In this document: positions 53,012 through 63,800 of the stretch, piece by piece | How the letters are laid out: each line of letters opens with the position of its first letter | Position numbering within the stretch: the stretch's first letter is position 1 | Assembly (NCBI GenBank): GCA_036245525.1 | Contig: BTPG01000004.1 | Coordinates: 20,601,146 to 20,665,145, forward strand | Direction of reading: 5' to 3' | Source of the DNA: Semisulcospira habei | Taxonomy: Eukaryota; Mollusca; Gastropoda; Semisulcospiridae | Length of the DNA: 64,000 nt | The notes under the pieces: generated by a model | The model's input: the letters and a program-made list of their open reading frames with translations, nothing else | Database searches by the model: none | Told to the model about the DNA's origin: nothing | Made by a program: the position numbers and the translations under genes

Positions 53012-53165
53012 GCTTCGCTGCCGAGAAAAATTGGACACGATTCAAATGCAAGAGACGTAGATCATCAAGGGTCCCCGCAATTGCGGGGGCTCATGGGGAT
53101 CTATGCCTCTTGCTGAAACCCACTTTGTATCCATGTGCACTGGACGGCAGAGACTCCTGGTGTTG
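53012..53165. mobile_element. hpB MITE
   Basis: Hairpin 53046-53115; flanks attacccgcttcgctgccga and actggacggcagagactc are the usual hpB ends, TTAA lost. Confidence 0.76.
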
Positions 53166-53654
53166 AACCCACAAAGATTTCAGAAAAAGATTGCGACCAC
53201 TGGCAAAGAAGGGTTTGGTTTTAAGGAATGGTGCCATCAGAAACTAGGACTGTTTCGAGTGGTCTTTAACTCCGCGCGTTTTATCACACAGTTGTTGCCA
53301 TTGGTACAAATTCTAATGTTACAAAGGTGTCAGAAAACATACGGTCATCGTTTTTTCTTTATTTTTTCATTAAAAAAAAAATTATCCAGTAGAAAACAAC
53401 CTTGCTCACGTCATTTTGTTGCGTGTGCGTTGGGGACGGTCACAATTTAAATTTAAGCCCCAGGGACATGTTTCGTCTGAGGTGATGTTGTGGGAGTTAC
53501 TGAGGCTGATCACTCCTTACAAGCAAGAAGCTTCAATTAGTTCTTCGTTAAACGCCTGCACATGCTGCATCTTGCAAATGAAAGGGTTTGGTTGACGGAC
53601 TCCACATTAAAATTAAAGTACCAATGTTATTGTAACGAAGGTGGGTGGGGTGCG

Positions 53655-53771
53655 TTCACTCATTCAAGGCGCCCCGAAACATTAGCTGCGGAAGTGTCGT
53701 AAAGCGTTGCCGGCGGCAACGCTTTACGACACTTCCTCAGCTATTGTTTCGGGGCGCCCTGAATGAGTTAA
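53655..53771. mobile_element. hpI hairpin MITE (117 bp)
   Basis: Right TTAA at 53768, left TTCA. Arms ctcattcaaggcgccccgaa / ttcggggcgccctgaatgag and inner gtgtcgtaaagcgttgcc / ggcaacgctttacgacac. The ends resemble hpC; the body is different. Confidence 0.82.
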
Positions 53772-53842
53772 CCCCATTGTATAATGCAGCTGACACCGGC
53801 GGTACTGATCAGTTATTCCTATTTATGTCCCCCTTGCACATG

Positions 53843-54883
53843 TAGTGACTAAAAGAAGTACCCAACGGAGAGAAAAAAAAAAACACGCTTAGAAAAGACA
53901 GTTACAACTTATTATTTATATTTCGGGTAAATACCCTTTTTCATAATAGTAAACAAACAAACAAATAGAGAGATCAGTCGTTACTTACTTTCATTTATCG
54001 CAGAAGGAATGTGTTGCCACATTCCTTCTGCGATAAATGAAGAAAAGTAGCTGTTACGTTTGTGACTGTGTCAAGTTATTCTTTGAGAGAATGTGTGTGT
54101 TAATCATAGGAAAGATCCGATATTCATTTGAATTATTTTGGAGAATAATGACGTACCTTTTTAGTAGGATTCATTTTCTTTTGCACGGAGACTTGCGATC
54201 GATTTTTGTTGTTACACGTAGTTTCGCTACATTAGACTGAAAGGTTCGAGCAGGGTCGCGATCTTTCTTGTGACTTCAGATATGACGTCAAAGTTGTCGG
54301 CAACATTTCATAACATTGTATCAAAGGCGCTTAGATAGTAGTGAAAATTTGTAGTAACTTCTCGAAAGTTCTTTAAAAAAAAAAAAAAGAATATTAATGA
54401 GTTTTGGTTACGTTTTCTTTTCTGATTGATTGTGTTGTGAGAATTTGCTAGATTATTCTGGAAATTTGTAATAGTATAAAAGACCGTGTTAGAAAGTATG
54501 TGTGTACATTGTATGAGAGACGCAGTGTGTCAAAAGTGTTGATGCATTGTAGAGGAGACAGTGTATCAGTGTTGGTGCATTTGTGAATGCATTGTGTGGA
54601 GATCGCATCACTGCAATAAAATATTGTTAGAACTGTTACTCCCGAGTGGTCTACAACCTTGTGCCACGTATGACGAGTTGCAGCTGAGTGAAGTTTCTAC
54701 TACGACTACAACGTAACAATAGCGACTGACCTCTTTATTTGTTTGTTTGTCTGTTTTGAAAAGGGGTGTTTACCCGAAATATTAATAAATTGTGTTGTAA
54801 CTGTCTTTTTTTAAGCGTGTTTCTTTCTCCGTTGGGTACTTCTTTGCATTTTACACGCTTGGCAGTCACCTTTTTCGTCTGGG
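53843..54883. mobile_element. Two SINE-J-derived segments in inverted orientation
   Basis: 53843-53970 (gaagtacccaacggagagaa ... tttcgggtaaataccctttt) and 54735-54883 (tacccgaaatattaataaat ... cttggcagtcacctttttcg) are inverted relative to each other. A short palindrome (cgcagaaggaatgtg / cacattccttctgcg, 53999-54033) lies between, with about 700 bp of otherwise unassigned DNA. Confidence 0.65.
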
Positions 54884-55214
54884 TTTCATGTAGTGATTAG
54901 GGACAAGACTCCGGTACAATTTACAGAAATGGTGGCCGCGTGCACGAGGGGGTTCAGGTGGATGGGTGCGGCTGGGGCCGTTTGAAAGAGGGATGTCGTA
55001 GACGACAAATGCCGTGTCACCAGAGCAAGAAGACAGCCACGTCATCTTTTTGCACGTGCAGCTGTCAGTCAAATGAACGTGAGCCGCATTAAATAATATC
55101 GGATAATTTTGCGATAACATCTTCCTAACTCTGTCATTAGAACACCATAGGCTGGTATAATTGGATTGTGCGATCTGCTTGTCAAAACCAATGACCCTCA
55201 TCAGTCGACGCAAT

Positions 55215-55281
55215 CCCAGTGCACGGCCATGCGCGGGCCAACGGCGGAGTTCGTCGGCCCGATGGCCTTTCGCACATTGGG
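55215..55281. repeat. hpD hairpin
   Basis: cccagtgcac ... gcccgatggcctttcgcaca with inner ggccatgcgcgggccaac. Diverged arms. Confidence 0.6.
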
Positions 55282-55522
55282 ATGTTGTCAAGTGGATGAA
55301 ACAATAAATCGCGGATAACTGGGTATCTGGATAGGTTGTCGCATGCCAGATGATTATTCTGCAATCTCGAGAGCATGCAATACTAGGGTCAGTGATGACA
55401 TTCTGGAGGATGGATGAACGGACGGACGGATGGATGGATGGATGATTTATTAAGAAAAGTATCGACACTGGTAAGAATAAAATGAATAGATTACAAAGAA
55501 GATCTTAATCGTTTAGTCGACT

Positions 55523-55737
55523 GTTAACCCCTAAACTACAGGGGCAAGGCGAATGCTACCCAGCTGCAAGATATACAAACCCTCATCAGCACGGCTGGGA
55601 TCATGAGGATTTATGTCTCTTGTTATTGACGTTCTTTTTTTGGTCCCAGTTACATTGTGTTGTTTACGCCAATGTCGCTTTGTGTGCAGTGGTTTCAGGC
55701 GCGCAATTCGTGATCACTGACATCGAATGGGTCAAAG
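55523..55737. mobile_element. hpB MITE, decayed hairpin
   Basis: Left TTAA at 55523, ctgcaagatatacaaaccct / gggatcatgaggatttatgt, right ctgacatcgaatgggtc. Confidence 0.68.
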
Positions 55738-56197
55738 AAGAAGAAGAAGAAAGACAAGACAGCGACGCAAAGCCGACATGCTATTTTCCTTTTAAACCTG
55801 TAAACTACATATCTATAATCTCACTTTCAGCGCCCCTGCGGTGATCTACAGTAGACCCATCGGCGATCATGAAAGGTCGGTGAGATGTAGGCGTATCTGC
55901 GAGCATTTGCCTCTGGAAAGGAAAGACCTGGCTGCGTCGGACATTGACACAGGCATTTCAGACGCAAAGGATGAGGGATCAGTAGACAGGGATCGAATCT
56001 GTTTTCTCAATCAGAACGTTCGTCGGAGTTGTACACCTTGAGTCGGGCAGACTTCTCTCCCCTACTGTCGCCTGGCGCCACGCACGCTGGGACATCTGGC
56101 GAAAAGAAAACAAATCCCACAACAGTCTAATCTTTCAGAACACACGCCACGCCGCGCACGCACGCGCGAATACACGCGAACAGCCAGTGCCTTTCAT

Positions 56198-56410
56198 CTG
56201 CAAGAGGCATATATTCTCATGAGCCCCTACGACAGCAGAGGCTCATGAGAATCAATGCCGCTTGGTGGCAATGTTACGTCCGCCGTACATCGTTCAAGAA
56301 GGAATACTTCGCTTGGTTCCAAATCGCCATTGCACACGCGCGAATACCAAAGTTCTTCAGCCAATCTCTTTCATCTGCAAGAGGCATAGATTCTCAAGCT
56401 CCCCTGCAAC
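56198..56410. mobile_element. hpB hairpin (56198-56268) and a half copy (56370-56410)
   Basis: gcaagaggcatatattctca / tgagaatcaatgccgcttg, then a left arm only, gcaagaggcatagattctca. Confidence 0.7.
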
Positions 56411-56825
56411 TGTTCATAGGGACCTGACACAGTGACTTACAACAGAGATTAAATATCTCTTCTTACACGTCGGTTTTTTTTTTAAAGCAGAAAATTATTA
56501 GGGCAAAGCCTAAAGCAGTCAACTTTGTCTGTAACACGAAGCAAATTCATAATAAACTAAATACTAAATGTCTGTGCCTGTAGAGCGAAGACTGCAAAAA
56601 GCATGCCTATTTACTTCCGTGCTTGTCATACGGTGTAAGTCGTGGAGGATTATGTCTGTGATCGCCAAGGTAATAATGGCAGGCCCGAACCCAGGCAGAC
56701 AGGAAGGCGCCAGTTCTGTGGTCATGTGACCTCTAATGCCATCCATTTTGAAGATGAAACGCCTTTGCGGTTTGCCACCCCATCTCAAATTTTGTCCATA
56801 CCTTTTGTGTGTTTTATTGCCCCTT

Positions 56826-57055
56826 AACCCGTCAATGCCGGTACACAGAGAACACCACTTAGCCGAAAGAGGCCTACATCATTCATGAACCTCTGTAACA
56901 CAACCCCTTCGATGTCGGTACACAAAAGGCAGCAATTAAGTGCAAGAGGCATAGACCCTCATGCGCCCCCGTATACGCTGGGGCTCATGAGGGTCTTTGC
57001 CTCTTGCTGAATCCATTTGCATTCAGTCTGTGTTCCTGCGACCAAATTGTTATTC
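56826..57055. mobile_element. hpB MITE
   Basis: Left ttaacccgtcaatgccggta, hairpin 56940-57009 (gcaagaggcatagaccctca / tgagggtctttgcctcttgc). The left arm is partially duplicated. Confidence 0.78.
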
Positions 57056-57119
57056 GTTTCACTCTCTGCCGTTAGAAATTATAATTTATATTTAAAAGCT
57101 TCGCAGAAAACAGTTCAAC

Positions 57120-57235
57120 GAAGGAGATCTCAAAGACGGGGTACCGAATAGGATCTGAATAAATTTAGATCCCAGCTGGATTCAAACCCGTGGCCTTTCC
57201 GAACGCGTTCTACCACGTGAGTCTCCCAGGGTCGC
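57120..57235 (-). mobile_element. tRNA-derived SINE
   Basis: The minus strand has gagactcacgtggtagaac (A box) and ggccacgggtttgaatcc (B box), with the body ggatcctattcggtaccccg-type sequence shared with 27.85 kb. Confidence 0.65.
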
Positions 57236-57267
57236 ACTCCTAGGGGCCTGTGACGATGGAGCGTTTA

Positions 57268-57400
57268 CTGAATGCGCATACCGCTGCGCCACCGCGTGCC
57301 ACCACACAACTCATTAGTCATTACTGCAACAGTGTTTGTGCGGTGGCCGGTCGCACACGCGGTGGTGCAGCGGTATTCGCATGATTTGAGCAAAAGCTCG
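57268..57400. mobile_element. Two tRNA-like SINE heads in inverted orientation
   Basis: A-box gtggcgcagcggtatgcgc on the minus strand at 57274-57293, and gtggtgcagcggtattcgc on the plus strand at 57361-57379. Confidence 0.5.
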
Positions 57401-57461
57401 ACGTCAGGCCCCCGTGGTTACACTAACTGCGGCTGCCTTTTGCACTGTTAGGCACTATGAG

Positions 57462-57990
57462 TGAGGCCAGCAAGGGGCATAGACCCTGTCAGTTGATCCG
57501 TGTATGCGCCGACAGTGACGGGGTTAATGTGGACAGAAAAGCTACTGAAGACAAAAGACGTTAAAAGGTGACCCCATGCTGTGTACTGAAAGAACTTGAC
57601 CATACTCAAGCCAGCAGTCGCCGGACCTGTTCACCGCAAACCTAACAATCTCAGTTTGAGGAACAGATGAGACAGAACTTGGTCAGCAAGATGCAAAGAT
57701 TCTCGCCAGCCCCTGCCACTACAGAGGCATGATTAGATCTATGTCCCTTGCATTGTGAACGGAGTCAATGAGCAGGCGACTGTAAACAATTCTAAATCTT
57801 CCAGTTATAGGCTTGCATCCCACCGAACCCCCCCCCCCCTCCTGCCCCCCCCCCCCTCTTTCCCCAAACACGTATACGATACCGGCAGGATGGTGCAGAT
57901 TAATAGGCCTAATCCTAATCCTTCAAGAAACATTGATCTTCTTGAGCTCCTGCTGTCGCAGGAGCTCATGAGAATCGGTGTTTCTTGCAA
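57462..57990. mobile_element. Three decayed hpB copies
   Basis: Partial at 57462-57530 (gcaaggggcatagaccctg ... ggggttaatg), hairpin 57682-57752, and 57928-57990 (cttgagctcctgctgtcgca / ggagctcatgagaatcggtg). Confidence 0.6.
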
Positions 57991-58439
57991 ATAGGCGGGT
58001 CTGGCTGAAGGATTGTTCTCTGAGGTTACTGAGTGTTATTGTCTGTGTACTAGATTATGACTTTTGAGCAAAAATAATGTATTCCCCTGTCAGTCTCTGT
58101 CTGTCTGTCTGTCTGTGTCTCTCTCTCAAGCTCGTTTTTATGTTGTGTTTTATTGCCTACAAGTTTAATCTTTGCGGCAACAGCAAAAACTGTCGGTAGT
58201 GCCTTCATGCGTTCGTTCGTTCATTCATTTAGAGTCCTCGTTGGGAACACGTCCCCCCCCCCCCCCAACCCTCTCCCCCATTCCTGATCCCTTTATTTTC
58301 CCTATGAACGGAAGAAATTTAACGTTCAAGTATTCCATTCCAACACAGAAACTTAGTGACTGGCGTACAGCAGTTGCGTCCCTTTCATCGTTGCCGCCTC
58401 TTCAGTCTGGGACATCTCGGTGGCGGCCTTCGTTTTACA

Positions 58440-58657
58440 ATCCAGACCAAAAAGGTGACTGCCAAGCGTGTAATATGCAGGAGGCAGCTAGGCAACACTT
58501 TCCTGTCTGCCAATGAGAAGATAAGTAAGCGGCCTAATCCATCCTCTGATTGGTTCTGTTTGTTTGTCTATTTTGACAAAGGGTATTTACCCGAAATATT
58601 AATAAATTGTGTTGTACCCGTCTTTTCTAAGCGTGTTTCTTTCTCCGTTGGGTACTT
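58440..58657 (+). mobile_element. SINE-J reference copy with 12-bp target-site duplication
   Basis: cttcgttttaca lies at 58428-58439 and 58658-58669, exactly bounding 218 bp that start atccagaccaaaaaggtgac and end ttctccgttgggtacttct. Contains the core gacaaagggtatttacccg. No poly-A and no clear A/B boxes, so SINE is a working label. Confidence 0.85.
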
Positions 58658-58878
58658 CTTCGTTTTACAGCAGAGACATATTACTGAGTTTTGCGGGACC
58701 CACTATTATCTGAAAGGAACTCGGTGGCGATTCTCATTACACCAGGCAGCCGAGGCAGCTGCGGTTTCTGAGAGTCTGTAACACCTGTTTTGCCCGTGAA
58801 AAGCACTTGAAAGACAGCGTGCAGAGCAATATTAAACTGCCTGACTGCTTAAATTAACGGCCGCTTGAACCTGACACT

Positions 58879-58944
58879 GGCTGTCGGTAGCGATTTTTCA
58901 GGAATCATCGCGACAAAAATCGCTACCGACAGCCAAAGGGTTAA
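58879..58944. repeat. hpH hairpin
   Basis: Arms ggctgtcggtagcgattttt / aaaaatcgctaccgacagcc, right side agggttaa (TTAA at 58941). Confidence 0.75.
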
Positions 58945-59232
58945 AGAGGTGTCCTGAAACTAACCAGTAAGCAAAATGTCCCCAGGCCGCCCTCCTCTCC
59001 GCCTCGGTGGGCCAGAGGACCTTCGCTTCCTGGGTATCGCAGACGACAGAGCCGTCCGTCCTATCAACATTTCTCTCTGAATGAGACCAGCAAGGGGGAG
59101 GGTGTGTGTGGGGGTGGGGGGTGGCGGGGGAGGGATTGGGTGGGGTTGGGGGTTGGGGTAGGGGTCAAGTGGGGGTGGGGGTGGTCATGAGTATCTATGT
59201 TACAGCAGAATTTCGCTCGACAGTGAAGGGGT

Positions 59233-59455
59233 TTAATTAGCCCATTCTCTGCCAGTGGACGCATATTTTTGGGGGGATATTGACATCTTTGTTCACTCAG
59301 CGACGAAAAGCCACAACCGTCCGAGGACTACGGATACACATTGGTTTCAGCAAGAGGCATAGATCCTCATGAGCCCCCGCAGTCACGGGGGCTCATGAGG
59401 ATCTGTGCCCCTTGCGGTTGGATCCTGTTCACTTTTTTCTCAGCAGTCAAGAAGG
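59233..59455. mobile_element. hpB MITE
   Basis: Left TTAA at 59233, left arm ctctgccagtggacgcata, hairpin 59347-59415. A second right-arm fragment follows at 59450-59490. Confidence 0.82.
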
Positions 59456-59499
59456 CTCATGAGGATGTGTTTCTTGCAGTTTGATCCGGTTCACGTTTT

Positions 59500-60095
59500 C
59501 TCGGAATTATAGACGTGCACAATGACTCTATCATAGCACTAACTGAAGGGAGTGATCTTGGTTTCTTTTAATTTGAACATACAGTTATTTTTTGATAATA
59601 TCTGGCAGCTGAATGAATAAAGCACCGTAAAAAAAAATCAAAACCCTAACAACAACCGACAACGACAATAACAACAGAACTCGTAAAAACAAAAACACTG
59701 ATTATCTGCAAGGGTAGAAATATTCACAATAATCAATCATTGCAAAGCAGCCATGTGAAAAACATTAAATAATTACTGTATTCATTGATAAATGCGCCTT
59801 GTACATAAACAAGTGATTCGATTAAAAGATAACTGAATTCATTAGGATATCTGCCTTGAACAGAACATATCAATTTTCCTCACTGTGATAAACTAGCTCC
59901 CCTAAATCAATCGCCACGTCCTGATTGAAACTACGGGTACCTTATCAAGGCGGAGAAAAATGGACAACGCAGTGGGGAGCAATCGCTGCCAAGGGGACAT
60001 AATAGCTGTTGATGAGGGACAGGAGATAAAGAGAGGTAATGGGCGGAACCACAGTGTTATATTATCCGGTAGTTCTGTTCCCTTCGTGGGCACTT
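59500..60095. other. AT-rich intergenic DNA, nothing assigned
   Basis: No gene or repeat family recognised. Confidence 0.45.
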
Positions 60096-60098
60096 GTT

Positions 60099-60320
60099 TT
60101 AGCTCATTCAGCTCGACGGCCGTATTCCCCACATTTTGGAGGCGTCATCTAATGACTATGCATCAGTTGTAGGAGGTGGATCGACCATGCGACCATGATA
60201 ATTCAAGGGCAGTGCCAGATTAGCTTGGCGCCGATAGGCGCCAAGCTAATCTGGCACTAGCCTTGAATTATCATGGTCGACCCATCTAGTGCTGTAGTGC
60301 GTCAGGGATGAATGGGTTAA
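60099..60320. mobile_element. hpA MITE
   Basis: Left TTAG, right TTAA at 60317, hairpin 60190-60280 (gggcagtgccagattagctt / aagctaatctggcactagcc). Confidence 0.84.
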
Positions 60321-60369
60321 ATGAAAACACGCTCTATCTCTATACCATGTAGTATCACGGTCAGACCCT

Positions 60370-60512
60370 TTCAGCTGCCAGTGGCACATATTTTCATGAG
60401 CCCCTGTAGTTGCAGTAGCTAGTCACGACAGTTCAATCCACGCGCAAGAGGCATAGATTCTCATGTGCCCCTGCGGCCGCAGGAGCGCATGGGAATCTGT
60501 GCCTCTTGCTGT
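60370..60512. mobile_element. hpB: one partial and one full hairpin
   Basis: Partial 60375-60430; full 60441-60510 (gcaagaggcatagattctca / atgggaatctgtgcctcttgc). Confidence 0.75.
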
Positions 60513-60547
60513 TATAAATTGTATGTGTCAAAGAAACTCTGGTATTC

Positions 60548-60732
60548 AAGACATTCTCCTCCAGGACCGAAATCCCCAAATTTTTAAGTTGCCCTCTGAA
60601 GGACTGTATTACAATTCTAGAGACAGATCGAGCATGATAGCTCAAGGCAGATCGAGCATGATAACGTGGCGCCAATGAACTCTATGCTCGATCCATGTCT
60701 TGCTGTTGTGTGTCTCGGTTGAATGAGCTAAG
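60548..60732. mobile_element. hpA MITE, hairpin rearranged
   Basis: Left ccaggaccgaaatccccaaa, repeated agatcgagcatgata, right gctcgatccatgtcttgct and ggttgaatgagcta. Confidence 0.72.
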
Positions 60733-60802
60733 AAATCCTCAGCATTGGTTTAGGTCTGGGCAAAAGACTGCCGAAAACATAGGAATTACCTCTCAGGTGC
60801 CA

Positions 60803-60905
60803 ATACAATACAATACAATACAATACAATACAATACAATACAATACAATACAATACAATACAATAATACTTTATTAATCCCTCATGGGGAAATTTACTGT
60901 CTGCC
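60803..60905 (-). mobile_element. LINE 3' end with (TATTG)n tail
   Basis: On the minus strand aaatttccccatgagggatt and aataaagtatt are followed by about 12 units of tattg (60803-60866). This is the familiar 3' end of a CR1/Rex1-type LINE; the clade is from memory. Confidence 0.6.
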
Positions 60906-61199
60906 CATGGCATCATCATTCACTCATTCAATTAATTAAATAACCTATAACTCTCAGTTACAGAGATGAGCTGTAACATGACGTACTGTTACCTTTGTAA
61001 CACTCTTGGCATCAGAAACACTTATGATTTATGCCCCCTGTGCTTTCTGTGTCAGCAATGTTTCAGTGAACTACTAAATGGGCTAGTACTAAACAACTAA
61101 AGAACATTGACGGACACTAGCCGTCGAGGAACTTGCACCTCAGATGTCGCAGTGGCATCTTGCAAGTGGCAGACTCACTCCTATACCACTAACACTGTG

Positions 61200-61360
61200 G
61201 TCATGTAGTGTTTTGTTGTTGTTGTTGTTGTTTTCACCACTGTCATAATTGTCATAATGTGGCTAAAGCCGTTCGCACGCATGTGATCCCAACGAAAGAA
61301 AATTTGTCGACTAAACAGACTGACACAATAAAGTTTTTAAATTTGAATTTGAATGATCTA
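61200..61360 (+). mobile_element. Probable retroposon 3' tail
   Basis: (gtt)n at 61214-61231 and, at the end, acacaataaagtttttaaat then ttgaatttgaat. No head found. Confidence 0.35.
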
Positions 61361-61558
61361 CTGATGTTACTGTTGAAAAGGGTAACAGCCTGAGGGATCT
61401 ACTTCTCTTGAGTATAGTTGATACTGGATGCTCATTCGTTTTATGATTTTTGTCTCTTTCGTCTGAAGAATCCACTGCAGCGCACTTATGCCGTTAACCC
61501 ATATCATACTGAGGCTAAAAGCTTCACTTGAAATGTGTACACTGCCATATGCAAGGGG

Positions 61559-63652
61559 ATGGTGACGGAGTCTGCCAAAGACGTGCTTGGACCCAAGCAG
61601 AGAGTACACCAGGATTGGTTTGATGAGAACAATGAAGAGATCACTGACAACTGGAGCAAAAGCGCAGTGCCTTCATCGAGTGGCAGAACGACATCAACAC
61701 CTTGTCCAAGAAAGACCGCTTCAAACACCTTCAGAGAAAAGCCCAGAGAGAGAGAGCTCCGCAACATGCAGGACACCTGGTGGGACGGCAAAGCAAAAGA
61801 ACTTGAACACTTCGCTGAATCCAGCAACTCCAAGGAGTTTTTCAGCGCTATGAAAGCTCTCTACGGCCCTGCCAGACCCAGCACAACCCCTTTCTTTTCC
61901 GCCGACGGCTTCACCTTGCTAAAGGACAAAGGCAGCATCACTGAGCGCTGGAGAGAACACTTCTCAAATCTGCTGAACCTGCCTTCCACTGTCGATCCCG
62001 CGGCCCTGGACATGATTCCCCAGAAGCCGACACTGGATGAACCTGACCTCCCGCCAACCCTGGACGAGGTCAAGAAAGCGATCAACCAGACTAGCTCCGG
62101 CAAGGCTGCAGGCATGGACGGCATCCCCGCAGAGCCGCTCTTCAAAGCAGCTGGACCTGAGACACTTGATGCCTTCCTCAACATTCTGACATGCATCTGG
62201 GCAGAGGAGAACATGCCACAGGAATTTAGAGATGCTACAATCGTCTCCCTGTTCAAGAACAAGGGCAGCAAAGCAGACTGTGTCAATTACCGAGGGATCT
62301 CACTCACGTCCATTGCTGGCAAGATCCTTGCGAGAGTCATCCTCAACCGCCTGATCAGCTCTGTATCTGAGGAAGCACTCCCAGAGGCTCAATGCGGCTT
62401 CAGACCCGGCCGCAGCACAGTCGACATGGTCTTCTCTGTGAGACAGGTCCAGGAGAAATGCATTGAGCAGCACATGGACCTCTACGCTGTCTTCATAGAT
62501 CTGACCAAAGCATTCGACACCGTAAACAGAGAAGCGCTTTGGGTCATCCTCGCAAAGCTCGGCTGCCCCAGGAAGTTCACCAACATCATCCGCCTCTTCC
62601 ATGATGGAATGGTAGGAGTTGTCCAGTCAAACGGCGACACATCCGCACCCTTCGACATTTCCAACGGTGTGAAACAAGGTTGTGTTCTTGCTCCCGTGAT
62701 GTTCAACCTGTTCTTCACGTGTGTCCTGACCCATGCAGTACGCGACCTTGAGAAGGGAGTGTACCTGAAGTACAGACTAGACGGCTCTCTCTTCGACCTC
62801 CGTCGACTGAACGCCAGGACCAAGACCATCGAGAGACTGATCCTTGAGGCGTTGTTTGCCGATGACTGTGCGCTGATGGCGCACACGGAGTCTGACCTCC
62901 AGACCATCGTCAACAGGTTCTCGGAAGCCTCTCGACTGTTTGGCCTCACCATCAGTCTCAGCAAGACCGAGGTCCTGCACCAACAGGCCCCAGGCACGAG
63001 CCCCCCCCCCCCCCCCCACAAAGTGTACATCGAAGGCACCGAGCTGAAGACTGTCGACCAGTTTAAGTACCTTGGAAGCATCATCTTATCTGACGGTACT
63101 ATCGACAAGGAAATCGCAGCTCGCATCAGCAAAGCCAGCCAAGCCATGGGTCGCCTGCGCACTCGTGTGTTAAATAACAACAACGTCAAGCTTTCCACCA
63201 AGATCAAAGTCTACAAGTCAGTAGTTATCCCCAGCCTCCTCTACGGCTGTGAGTCATGGACGCTGTACAGAAAGCACCTCAAGCAGCTTGAACATTTCCA
63301 CATGAGATCCCTGCGCTCACTCATGGGCATCAAATGGCAAGACAAGGTGACAAACCTGGAAGTCCTGGACAATGCTGGCTTAGTGAGTGTTGAAGCCTTG
63401 ATCTTAAAGACACAACTCCGCTGGACAGGTCATGTCATACGCATGGATGATTCTCGCATGCCACGCCAACTCCTGTATGGTTCACTCTCAAAAGGCCACA
63501 GGAAGCAAGGACGGCCAAAGAAACGCTTCAAAGACTGCATAAGAGACAGCCTCAAGCACTGCGTCTTCCCGGTGAATGAACTTGAAGCACAAGCACAAGA
63601 CAGATCCGGCTGGCGTGCCGCCACCAGACAGGAAAGCTTGCATGCTCTTTGA
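61559..63652 (+). pseudogene. LINE reverse transcriptase ORF, truncated and frameshifted at C-terminus
   Basis: The first ATG inside the element is 61559. The longer frame begins at 61535 in the MITE and adds seven foreign residues. Numbered from 61535: linker DWFDENNEEI (28-37), RWREHFSNLLN (139-149), NYRGISLTSIAGKILARV (251 on), IDLTKAFDTVNRE (palm A), NGVKQGCVLAPVMF, FADD (441-444, catalytic), thumb with LLYGCESWTLY and QLRWTGHVIRMD. An 18-C run near 63001 encodes PPPPP in the loop after KTEVLHQQAP. The frame stops at 63652, while the matching zinc-finger segment is in another frame. Confidence 0.9.
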
Positions 63653-63800
63653 ACACAATCGGCGCGAACGGATCACCAGTGCCAGAGCTCGCAGAAAGAC
63701 AGCGTCGACTCTCCCCACAGCTACGTTCCACTGCCCCCCTTGCCCTCGCAGGTGTGGCTCCAGGATTGGCTTGGCCAGCCACACCCGCACCCACAAATAA
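63630..63800 (+). pseudogene. LINE C-terminal zinc finger in shifted frame
   Basis: The frame through 63576-63800 reads LFEHNRRERITSARARRKTA, then FHCPPCPRRCGSRIGLASH and TRTHK with a C2H2-type CxxC...HxxxH. The LINE at 12 kb has the equivalent finger in frame with its RT, so a frameshift near 63625-63640 is implied here. Confidence 0.8.

Noticed and set aside
55841..56041. 66-residue plus frame preceded by a possible acceptor (CTCACTTTCAG)
   Set aside because: No domain and no donor that gives a sensible exon; follows hpB sequence directly.
56564..56788. 74-residue minus frame starting in a TTTTGAAGATGG-type context
   Set aside because: No recognised domain, no splice partner and no family member in the window.
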